From positions 1 through 42,268 of IMG/VR virus record IMGVR_UViG_3300044678_000938: a DNA stretch of 42,268 bases. The stretch is one strand, 5' to 3'. The translations under genes were made by a program, and so were the position numbers. The notes beneath the pieces are model-generated. The model saw nothing but the letters and a program-made list of their open reading frames with translations. It did no database searches and was not told the DNA's origin. The first letter of the stretch is position 1, and each line of letters opens with the position of its first letter. Below are positions 7,762-13,781 of this stretch, one piece after another. The DNA is from a virus.

Positions 7762-9475
7762 AGTTCTCGGTCTTAACGGTAAAATTACCCTTTTTCTCAA
7801 TACTAATAACTTTATCAAAACGATGATCAATACCATCTCTATGTGAAATAACAAAGACATTAGAATTTTTCATTTCGTCTTTGATGATTTTAAGAAAAGC
7901 GAAGTGTCCCATTTCGTCTAGAGAACCATCAAGAATTTCATCACAAATAAGAAGATTTGTATTGGCTGAATTCTTAAGAGAACTAATGTATCTCCAGGTG
8001 AACAATAATGCTAGATCAACCCGCCTCTTTTGACCTTCTGAAAAATTACCATAAGAGAAGTTCTCAAAAGTCGGAGTCATAATCTGTTCATTGAATTCTG
8101 AATCTAATGTAAAGTTTACATAAAGCTCTAGAAGATTCAAATACTTGGTGATTTGAGAATTGATAATCTTCAGATACTTTTCAATGATTCGGGATTTTAC
8201 ACCAGAGTCCTTAAGTAGTAACTGCACATATTCGTGATTATAAATCTCATCTTTAATTTCTGCAACACCAGTCTTAATCTCGTCAAGATTTTTTACATAT
8301 TCATCCATCTTTTGATGCTCATCGTTTTTACTATTAATAGCATCTGTGATTTTTTTAATTTGTTTGTGTAATTCCTTGATCTGATTCTGTCTTTGTTGTA
8401 TCTGATAATTGTTATAAGAGATTTTTTGATTCAGATCTGTAACTTCTGAAGAAACCTCTCTGAACCGACTCTGTCGTTGAGTTTCTGATTCAATACTTTC
8501 TAATAAGTTATCATACGTCTTCTTAAGACCAGACATTTCTTTTTTAGTTTCTTTTTGCTTTTCCTTTTTGAACTCGGCTTCAATATGTTGTGAACAAGTC
8601 GGACAAGTATCGTTATCTTTGAAGAATTTAAACGTTTCCTTGAGATTCTGGGCTTGGATTGTAAGTTTGGTTTTATCGGACATTAAGACTTTTAACTTAT
8701 CCGATACATCTGTTAGTTCTTCAAGTTTTGTTTGAAGTTCTTGAATTTGACTATTGATAACACTGTTTTCAGTCTGAATAGATTCAACAGATGCAAAGAG
8801 TTGTGTAATAGTATCACTCTTTTCTTGTATGTCGTTTCGGCTTCTTTGTTCTAGATTCTCAATAAAATTCCTCTGCATTTGAATCTTATCTTCACAAGAA
8901 TCTTTTTGTAGATTAAGAATCTTAACACTATCCTTCATTTCTTTGATCTTTTCTTTCACCAGAAGATTCATGGAAGAGAAAAGCTTGATGTCCAGTAAGT
9001 CTTCAATAACCTCTCGTCTATCGGCAGGAACCAATTGCATGAAGGGAATAAACGAACTGGTTCCCAAAATGACAATCTGAACAAAGGTCTTATAAGACAT
9101 TTTGAGAACATTTTCTTCCAACCATTTTTGCTGTTCAATCGCGGAAGAATGTTGATCCAACATCTTTCCGTTTTTGTGAATCTCAAAGATATTTGGTGAT
9201 AATCCTCTTCTAACCATCCACTCGGTTTCACCAATACTAAATTCAATCTCAGCAACGCAATCTTTCTTATTAATATTATTGACTAACTGTGGTAGATTGA
9301 TACTTCTGTAGGCTTTTTTGTACAGTGCAAATGTTATACAGTCTAAGACCGAAGTTTTACCACTAGAGTTAATTCCCTTTATAATAGTCAAATGGTCCTT
9401 ATTGAGGTCATATTCCAGATATTGATTACCAATAGAAAGAAAATTCTTGGCTCGGACTTTCTTAAAAATTATCAT
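7760..9475 (-). CDS. 46: Recombination endonuclease subunit, Rad50-like (gp46)
   Basis: SMC-type ATPase that works with gp47 to process DNA ends for recombination-dependent replication and host DNA degradation. It has 571 aa (T4 gp46 560). Walker A GINSSGKTS is at 34-42. A long coiled coil follows, with the zinc hook CPTC (C291, C294). Further along are a second coil, the ABC signature FSEGQ (478-482) and Walker B LLICDEILD (508-516). It overlaps the 90-aa gene upstream by 4 nt (ATGA). Confidence 0.97.
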   Translation of the reverse strand: MIIFKKVRAKNFLSIGNQYLEYDLNKDHLTIIKGINSSGKTSVLDCITFALYKKAYRSINLPQLVNNINKKDCVAEIEFSIGETEWMVRRGLSPNIFEIHKNGKMLDQHSSAIEQQKWLEENVLKMSYKTFVQIVILGTSSFIPFMQLVPADRREVIEDLLDIKLFSSMNLLVKEKIKEMKDSVKILNLQKDSCEDKIQMQRNFIENLEQRSRNDIQEKSDTITQLFASVESIQTENSVINSQIQELQTKLEELTDVSDKLKVLMSDKTKLTIQAQNLKETFKFFKDNDTCPTCSQHIEAEFKKEKQKETKKEMSGLKKTYDNLLESIESETQRQSRFREVSSEVTDLNQKISYNNYQIQQRQNQIKELHKQIKKITDAINSKNDEHQKMDEYVKNLDEIKTGVAEIKDEIYNHEYVQLLLKDSGVKSRIIEKYLKIINSQITKYLNLLELYVNFTLDSEFNEQIMTPTFENFSYGNFSEGQKRRVDLALLFTWRYISSLKNSANTNLLICDEILDGSLDEMGHFAFLKIIKDEMKNSNVFVISHRDGIDHRFDKVISIEKKGNFTVKTEN

Positions 9476-9744
9476 AAGGTCTCAAATGTATTCGGTGGAA
9501 CAACAAGATCGTAAGGAGTAATAACGCTATAGTTATATCCTAATGTATTCGCGGTTTTTATTAACATATTCTCATCATATTCGGCTATTTCCAATTCGGG
9601 AAGACTCTCTTGGTCTTCTAACATCATTTTATAACGTTCGGCGTCATCATATTCCTCAAAAAAGAGTAGCACCTTTTCGTTATATTCATTGATAACAGAA
9701 AAAGCCCCATTTGTTTTAGTATCCTTAAGCACTATGAGAAACAT
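9472..9744 (-). CDS. DUF3110-like small protein
   Basis: A 90-aa protein between gp47 and gp46. The segment KVLLFFEEYDDAERYKMMLE (about 24-43) closely resembles DUF3110, a small family typical of cyanobacteria and also seen in their phages. Its function is unknown. It is tightly coupled: the start overlaps the gp47 stop by 1 nt (TGATG) and the stop overlaps the gp46 start by 4 nt. This location suggests coexpression with the nuclease, not necessarily a shared complex. Confidence 0.6.
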   Translation of the reverse strand: MFLIVLKDTKTNGAFSVINEYNEKVLLFFEEYDDAERYKMMLEDQESLPELEIAEYDENMLIKTANTLGYNYSVITPYDLVVPPNTFETL

Positions 9745-10781
9745 CAGACCAATTGGTGAACTTCTTGGTAAAGCGTATTGAGAATTCCTTTGATTCTGCT
9801 TTTATCGTAATCGTTATCAAACTCATCAACATATCTGTGCAAAACAGAAATAGTATCTTCCGATTCAACAGTCTCAAATTCCTGCACATCTATTGCCTGA
9901 ACGGCCTGAATGATTTTTAATTCCAGAGGTTGTAACTTATTCAGTTCTGAGACATAATCCTCAAAATGTTTGAAATCGTCAATTCGTCTTACAATAACTT
10001 TTACGATTTTGTTGGTTAGCTCCTGACTCAAAACGAAATCAGAACCGCCTTCGTAATAGATCTGGTAGTGCATCCGAAATGGATTATTGACGTAGTGGTG
10101 ATCAAGGGTTTCAGGAGAGAAAATGGCAAAACCACGCTCGTCATCCACATCGTTAAAATAAAGCTCGTAAGGGTTTCCTATGTAATAGATCTTGCCGTTA
10201 TCTGATCGTGTGTGGTAGTGACCAGAGAACACTTTTTTGAACTTATGAAATACGTCAGAACTTCGTCCGTCTTCCATTACATGACCAACATAAGGAACAA
10301 AACCGTTTAATTCAAGATGACCCATGGCAACGGTTGCTTTTGAGTTTTGGATCTTTTGTATTGTTTCGGCTTCGTTTTCTTTATTGATCCAAGGAATGAA
10401 AAGAATCTGTAGATTGTGAAGAACAACTTCCGTTGTTTCTTTGTAGATTGTGATGTTATCGTATTCTCTAAGAATAAGATCAACAGAACTAATCTTATTT
10501 GTATTTTTTAATTTAGAAGTGTGATTACCAACAATAACATGATGATCAATATTCAATTCTCTTAGACGATCGTAATAATTTCGCTTTGCCCAATCAATTG
10601 CTGTCGGATCTAAGAAATTACGATTATCAAAAGTATCACCCAAGTCAATAAGAGTTTTAATGTTATTCTTTTCTAAGTAAGGAAAGAATATGTTATTGTA
10701 AAATTCAAGAAAGTAATCGTGAAATTGTTTTGAGGTTTTTCTGGCCTGGAAGTGTTGGTCGGTAATTAGAGCTATAGTCAT
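9744..10781 (-). CDS. 47: Recombination endonuclease subunit, Mre11-like (gp47)
   Basis: Metallophosphoesterase nuclease partner of gp46 (345 aa; T4 gp47 339). The five metal-binding motifs are visible: D8 and H10 in 'TDQHF', D49 in 'DLGDTFDNR', N86-H87 in 'VGNHTS', H155 in 'MGHLE' and H188/H190 in 'SGHYHT'. It overlaps gp55 by 4 nt (ATGA), so gp55, gp47, the DUF3110-like gene and gp46 form one operon behind the promoter at 11325-11353. Confidence 0.97.
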   Translation of the reverse strand: MTIALITDQHFQARKTSKQFHDYFLEFYNNIFFPYLEKNNIKTLIDLGDTFDNRNFLDPTAIDWAKRNYYDRLRELNIDHHVIVGNHTSKLKNTNKISSVDLILREYDNITIYKETTEVVLHNLQILFIPWINKENEAETIQKIQNSKATVAMGHLELNGFVPYVGHVMEDGRSSDVFHKFKKVFSGHYHTRSDNGKIYYIGNPYELYFNDVDDERGFAIFSPETLDHHYVNNPFRMHYQIYYEGGSDFVLSQELTNKIVKVIVRRIDDFKHFEDYVSELNKLQPLELKIIQAVQAIDVQEFETVESEDTISVLHRYVDEFDNDYDKSRIKGILNTLYQEVHQLV

Positions 10782-11296
10782 ACTTGTCTCAATCTAGAAA
10801 ATACGTTATCTTTAATGGAATTATAATCGCTATAATTATCGGTTCCAGATCCTTCATCAACCATTACCTCATCATAAGTAAGTCTCTCCAGAATCTTACT
10901 AGCTTTTTCCATTTCTAGTTTTTCTATTTTAATTCTACGAATAAAAGCGTGATAAACAATCTGAGTAATATAGTTGAAAGCATTGATTTTTTTACCTGTT
11001 CTTTCGCTTACAAATTCAGGATTATAATTGTGACAATATCTACAGCAATTTTCAACAGCATCGGAAATTAAATCGTTGACATATGGATAATTAACGAAAT
11101 TTGGACGATATGAGAATCTGGTTGCGATCTTAAGAAAACATTCACCTAAAAATTCTGGGATTCTAGGTCTAGGTTCATCGTTTTCTTTCGCTGCTCTGCA
11201 TAAAGTCGTGTATGCTATAAGAGCATCAGACAAATCTTTATTTGTAACGTAATGTACTGGTTCTCTCTTTTGCTTCATTATACTCGTCGTTATCAT
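10778..11296 (-). CDS. 55: Late sigma factor (gp55)
   Basis: Small sigma-like factor that, with the gp45 clamp, directs host RNA polymerase to phage late promoters. It has 172 aa (T4 gp55 185). The N-terminal 'YVTNKDLSDALI' and the region-2-like segment 'NAFNYITQIVYHAFIRRIKIEKLE' align with T4 gp55, where 'PHAYITQACFNAFVQRIK' occupies the same place. Two in-frame ATGs are possible (11296 and 11278); Shine-Dalgarno signals are weak for both, so the first six residues are uncertain. Many NATAAATA sites in the window are its expected targets. Confidence 0.93.
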   Translation of the reverse strand: MITTSIMKQKREPVHYVTNKDLSDALIAYTTLCRAAKENDEPRPRIPEFLGECFLKIATRFSYRPNFVNYPYVNDLISDAVENCCRYCHNYNPEFVSERTGKKINAFNYITQIVYHAFIRRIKIEKLEMEKASKILERLTYDEVMVDEGSGTDNYSDYNSIKDNVFSRLRQV

Positions 11297-11310
11297 TTAT
11301 TTCTGGCTCT

Positions 11311-11318
11311 TATTTATC
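11311..11318 (-). promoter_or_regulatory. Late-promoter-like octamer GATAAATA before gp55
   Basis: Matches NATAAATA and lies 15 nt upstream of the gp55 start, at the expected transcription start of the sigma70-type promoter. If active, gp55 would reinforce its own gene late in infection. The distance to the ATG is short. Confidence 0.35.
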
Positions 11319-11324
11319 TTGTGT

Positions 11325-11353
11325 ATTATACCACAGTTTTATGAATTTGTCAA
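11325..11353 (-). promoter_or_regulatory. Consensus sigma70 promoter for gp55-47-46
   Basis: TTGACA (11348-11353), a 17-bp spacer ending TGTGG, then TATAAT (11325-11330): perfect consensus with an extended TGn -10. The expected start is about 22 nt before the gp55 ATG. It is divergent from the plus-strand promoter at 11407-11435. Confidence 0.9.
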
Positions 11354-11406
11354 GTGCCTGATTATGCCCGAACAGTGTGCCAGTTAAAATAGCGTCACAA
11401 CAAAAC

Positions 11407-11435
11407 TTGACAAAACGGAAATCCGGGTGTAGAAT
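11407..11435 (+). promoter_or_regulatory. Sigma70-type promoter, plus strand
   Basis: TTGACA (11407-11412), 17 bp, TAGAAT (11430-11435). It faces the row of hairpins at 11442-11528, the antisense strand of the Lsm-like gene at 11528-11914 and, farther on, the plus-strand gene island starting at 11988. It is the only good promoter seen upstream of that island. Confidence 0.7.
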
Positions 11436-11441
11436 CACACA

Positions 11442-11530
11442 CGTTACTGATTCGTAACGGTTAAAATAAATTTTAACTAATTTAAAGATTTGTAACCGGC
11501 GGCGAAGACGCCGATTCCCGAAGGGAATTA
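11442..11530 (+). ncRNA. Candidate structured RNA: four consecutive hairpins
   Basis: Just after the expected start of the 11407 promoter come four perfect inverted repeats in about 87 nt. These are CGTTAC/GTAACG (11442-11459), GTTAAAA/TTTTAAC (11460-11477, loop TAAA), CGGCG/CGCCG (11500-11513, loop AAGA) and ATTCCC/GGGAAT (11514-11528). No ORF occupies 11297-11527. It could be a phage small RNA, a leader of the plus-strand genes or, on the minus strand, the 3' end structure of the Lsm-like gene. The structure is seen; the RNA is inferred. Confidence 0.4.
11513..11530. repeat. Inverted repeat, left copy
   Basis: ATTCCCGAAGGGAATTA at 11514-11530 is itself a hairpin and is the reverse complement of the 17 bases at 11944-11960. 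The two copies flank the Lsm-like gene at 11528-11914; this one includes its stop codon. Confidence 0.6.
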
Positions 11531-11914
11531 TTTGATCCTGTAGATCTTCTCTAGTATCATTCTAGCTTGTTTGATATTTGTGATATATCCTTCACTTCTG
11601 GTGAGATCGTAATTTCCTCTAGTGTTATTACCTTTATTGATATATCTCTTGTAGATGTTAATAAGCTCTTCATCAAAGGATTCAATTACAGTAATGATTC
11701 TAGATTTTTCTATTAAGAAAGTATTTTCATTTGTTAATTTCATCCATGGTTCAACTTTGTAAAAAGAGTGATCTTTATTTAAATCATGCTTAATGATCTT
11801 TATTGGTGTAAATAGTATTAAATATTCTAATCCATTTTCTTCATCTGGAGAAACTAATGAGAATATTTCTTCACCACTAACAAGCTTTACTGTTGCATAA
11901 AACTCTTCATTCAT
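11528..11914 (-). CDS. Lsm/Sm-like small protein, copy 3
   Basis: A 128-aa protein of unknown function. 'YATVKLVSGEEIF', 'LFTPIKII', 'VEPWMKLTNENTFLI' and 'IITVIES' follow the same order as the two Lsm-like genes at 3179-3791, especially the PW motif and the final strand. A basic C-terminal tail of about 40 residues is extra. It stands alone between the gp55 operon and the plus-strand island and is flanked by inverted repeats. No good promoter or Shine-Dalgarno sequence is seen upstream. The plus-strand promoter at 11407 points against it and could give antisense RNA. Confidence 0.6.
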   Translation of the reverse strand: MNEEFYATVKLVSGEEIFSLVSPDEENGLEYLILFTPIKIIKHDLNKDHSFYKVEPWMKLTNENTFLIEKSRIITVIESFDEELINIYKRYINKGNNTRGNYDLTRSEGYITNIKQARMILEKIYRIK

Positions 11915-11943
11915 TAACTTAATAAATTCTTTACAAATCTATT

Positions 11944-11961
11944 TAATTCCCTTCGGGAATT
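11944..11961. repeat. Inverted repeat, right copy
   Basis: AATTCCCTTCGGGAATT (11945-11961) is a perfect 7-bp palindromic hairpin with a TTC centre and is the inverted partner of the repeat at 11513-11530. It lies in the 73-bp gap between the divergent starts of the Lsm-like gene and the first plus-strand gene. Confidence 0.6.
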
Positions 11962-11987
11962 GACTCACTACGTTCGTCACTAACAAT

Positions 11988-12209
11988 ATGCTTTATTATT
12001 ATAAACTAGACGAAACAAGCTTTGTTACTCACGACGGTTATTGTCAATTAGGTATTTTTAACGATCTAGATTTCTTTTTAGCTAACGTTAAAGTAGAATA
12101 TAAAGAAACCTATTGGTTACCAGATACTTTCAATAATCGTTATAAAAGATTAAATTATCAAGTGCATTTAAAACATCAAGGTAAATTAGAAATTAATAAC
12201 AATGATTAG
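11988..12209 (+). CDS. Hypothetical protein, first gene of plus-strand island
   Basis: A 73-aa protein rich in aromatic residues (Tyr, Phe, Trp). I do not recognise a family, and no signal peptide, membrane segment or metal motif is visible. The start at ATG 11988 has no clear Shine-Dalgarno sequence. It overlaps the next gene by 8 nt. As the first of seven overlapping plus-strand genes it probably shares their transcript. Confidence 0.55.
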   Translation: MLYYYKLDETSFVTHDGYCQLGIFNDLDFFLANVKVEYKETYWLPDTFNNRYKRLNYQVHLKHQGKLEINNND

Positions 12210-12417
12210 AAAACGAAAGATAAAACCACCAGTAGCTAGAAAAGTAGAGGAACCAAATCTTTTACCTATTCATTTGTTATTTCCTTTTCATTTATCATAC
12301 AAAGATGGTAAAGAGCAAAAAGAATGTTACTTTAAAGACGAAATAGATCTTAAAAAGCATATTACACGTTATAATATTAAAACGTATGAAGTTAAACCTA
12401 CAGAACCTAAAAATTGA
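12202..12417 (+). CDS. Hypothetical basic protein
   Basis: A 71-aa protein of unknown family with a basic N-terminus (MIRKRKIKPPVARK). The last residues 'YEVKPTEPKN' matter for the DNA: the same stretch, read one frame on, holds the start of the first LRV gene. A similar DNA segment (ATGAAGTT..ACCTACAGA) recurs at 12654. It overlaps the preceding gene by 8 nt and the following one by 32 nt. Confidence 0.5.
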   Translation: MIRKRKIKPPVARKVEEPNLLPIHLLFPFHLSYKDGKEQKECYFKDEIDLKKHITRYNIKTYEVKPTEPKN

Positions 12418-12694
12418 AGATTTAAGCTTAGCAGTAGACCCTTACACATCCCCAGAAACTTTAGATAGTCTGGCTAATGATGAGTGTAATATGGTTCGTT
12501 GTTTTGTTGCAGGAAATCGCTCCACATCTCCAGAGACATTAAAACATCTTGCTAATGATGCTGATTCTCTGGTTCGTGCGAATGTTGCAAGAAATCCTAA
12601 CACTTTCCAATATATCAAAGATTATCTTAAAATTTGTAAATTTATTAAATATTATGAAGTTGGACCTACAGAGCGATTATTGGTTAGCAAATAA
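12386..12694 (+). CDS. LRV/HEAT-like repeat protein 1
   Basis: A 102-aa protein with two complete repeats of about 24 residues. The pattern is T-S-P-E-T-L-x-x-L-A-N-D, then VR and 'VA.N', and it ends in a cap 'NPNTFQYIKDYLKI'. It matches the leucine-rich-repeat-variant (LRV) pattern, a helical HEAT-like solenoid that usually binds other proteins. Binding partners are unknown. It has paralogues at 12654 and 13464. Its final residues 'YYEVGPTERLLVSK' lie over the start of the next LRV gene (41-nt overlap). No Shine-Dalgarno sequence is evident. Confidence 0.65.
   Translation: MKLNLQNLKIEDLSLAVDPYTSPETLDSLANDECNMVRCFVAGNRSTSPETLKHLANDADSLVRANVARNPNTFQYIKDYLKICKFIKYYEVGPTERLLVSK
12608..12658 (+). 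repeat. 51-bp direct repeat, copy 1
   Basis: Identical to 13098-13148 except one A/G difference (12647 and 13137). It encodes the C-terminal cap of LRV protein 1 (QYIKDYLKICKFI) and carries in another frame the ATG of the next gene (12654). Confidence 0.9.
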
Positions 12695-13163
12695 TCCCAA
12701 CACACCAACAAAAATGTTAAATCTTTTGGCGGATTCTAAAGATTGCATTGTTCGTCGTATGGTTGCAAATAATCCCAACACACCGCCAGAAACATTGGAT
12801 CGTATAGCTAATGATGATGATCATTGGTTTCGGTATTATGTTGCACTAAATCCCAACACGTCACCAGAAACCATAGAGCGTCTGGTGAATGATGAGTCTT
12901 CTTATGTTCGTAGTGCGGTTGCACTAAATCCAAACACGTCACCAGAAGCTTTAGAACGTCTGGCTAATGACGTAGATCGGCATCCTCGTCCTGCGGTTGC
13001 ATGGAATCGCAACACGCTACCAGAAACATTAGTTCGTCTGGCTAATGATAAGGATACTGATGTTCGTCATTATCTTACCAATAATCCCTCCACCCCACAA
13101 TATATCAAAGATTATCTTAAAATTTGTAAATTTATTGAATATTATGAATTACCGAATTATTGA
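12654..13163 (+). CDS. LRV/HEAT-like repeat protein 2
   Basis: A 169-aa protein, the largest of the three LRV paralogues. It has about five 24-residue units of the type NPNTPPETLERLANDDD followed by VR and VA, then a C-terminal cap 'STPQYIKDYLKI'. The start is set at ATG 12654 (MKLDLQ), which parallels the start of LRV protein 1 (MKLNLQ). A longer reading from 12549 runs through the middle of that gene in another frame and adds residues without LRV character. It is probably a solenoid binding protein of unknown target. It overlaps the next gene by 20 nt. Confidence 0.65.
   Translation: MKLDLQSDYWLANNPNTPTKMLNLLADSKDCIVRRMVANNPNTPPETLDRIANDDDHWFRYYVALNPNTSPETIERLVNDESSYVRSAVALNPNTSPEALERLANDVDRHPRPAVAWNRNTLPETLVRLANDKDTDVRHYLTNNPSTPQYIKDYLKICKFIEYYELPNY
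13098..13148 (+). repeat. 51-bp direct repeat, copy 2
   Basis: Second copy of the repeat at 12608-12658, 490 bp away. It again encodes an LRV cap and supplies, one frame on, the start codon of the following gene (13144). Confidence 0.9.
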
Positions 13164-13347
13164 AAAAACAGATCTAAATGGAAACATTAAATTTTATCCA
13201 CAACAAAAAAGATTCTTTTTCTTCTGGGTTCCGTTTATCCGAACTGAAGTGTTTCCTGTAGAGATTTGTTATGATTCTCACGAGTCAGCTTTAAAATTTA
13301 TTAATCGTCGCAGAAACCAACCAAAGGAAAAAATTTATTATGTATGA
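13144..13347 (+). CDS. Hypothetical protein
   Basis: A 67-aa protein starting MNYRIIEKTD at ATG 13144, inside the 51-bp repeat. An earlier start at 13045 would read through the LRV gene and is rejected. A cluster of phenylalanines (about residues 22-26) is followed by 'WVPFIRTEVFPVEICYDS'; the C-terminus is basic. I do not recognise the family. It overlaps its neighbours by 20 and 8 nt. Confidence 0.5.
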   Translation: MNYRIIEKTDLNGNIKFYPQQKRFFFFWVPFIRTEVFPVEICYDSHESALKFINRRRNQPKEKIYYV

Positions 13348-13489
13348 TATTATTACTACTGTTTTATTGTGTAATACTGGTAGAGATTTAAGTTGCCTTA
13401 ATAAGAATCTTAATATGTACCCACCGGCTAAAGTTATTTTTGTTTGTGAAAAAAGAGGTGAATGTGTTCAAAAAAATGTTAAAAAATAA
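13340..13489 (+). CDS. Hypothetical small cysteine-containing protein
   Basis: A 49-aa ORF beginning MYDIITTVLLC and ending CVQKNVKK, with four cysteines (11, 19, 36, 42). An AAGGA sequence lies about 11 nt before the ATG. It is supported mainly by position: it fills the gap between the neighbouring genes with short overlaps on both sides. The four cysteines could bind metal or form disulfides, which is speculation. Confidence 0.4.
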   Translation: MYDIITTVLLCNTGRDLSCLNKNLNMYPPAKVIFVCEKRGECVQKNVKK

Positions 13490-13781
13490 TGGTTTTAAGT
13501 TAGAACAAGGTTTGTTGTCCTTTGAAGTTAAGCATAGTTTGGCTAGAAGTTTCACCACATCAACAGAAACCTTAGATCGTTTGGCTAATGATAATGAATG
13601 GTATGTTCGTCGTTGGGTTGCGAGAAATCCCAACACACCACCAGAAACATTAGAACGTCTGGCTAATGATGACGATTTTTATGTTCGTCGTGAGGTTGCA
13701 AGAAATCCTAACACACCACAATACATTAAAACTTATCTTAAAATTAAAAATTATTTGAGTTCTACGGCTACCGTATCATAA
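13464..13781 (+). CDS. LRV/HEAT-like repeat protein 3
   Basis: About 105 aa with two 24-residue LRV units (STETLDRLANDNEWYVRR and PPETLERLANDDDFYVRR) and the cap 'NPNTPQYIKTYLKI'. GTG 13464 is chosen because GAGG lies 5 nt before it; TTG 13440 and ATG 13476 are in frame. The overlap with the preceding ORF is 26 nt. The 3' end runs 31 nt into the convergent uvsW gene, so the final residues (LSSTATVS) are antisense to the end of UvsW. No terminator separates them. Confidence 0.65.
   Translation: MFKKMLKNNGFKLEQGLLSFEVKHSLARSFTTSTETLDRLANDNEWYVRRWVARNPNTPPETLERLANDDDFYVRREVARNPNTPQYIKTYLKIKNYLSSTATVS

Noticed and set aside
11945-11961. UUCG tetraloop hairpin
   Set aside because: The palindrome is centred on a 3-nt loop; forcing a C(UUCG)G loop leaves only a 3-bp stem.
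12549-12653. N-terminal extension of LRV protein 2 from 12549
   Set aside because: It is the out-of-frame reading of LRV protein 1 and has no LRV character; ATG 12654 parallels the other LRV start.
12386-13163. LRV proteins 1 and 2 as one gene broken by a frameshift
   Set aside because: Each has its own C-terminal cap (QYIKDYLKI), so they are better read as separate paralogues.
12420-13720. Regular repeats as a CRISPR array
   Set aside because: The repeats are imperfect coding units of about 72 bp (24 residues) with open frames, not short identical repeats with unique spacers.
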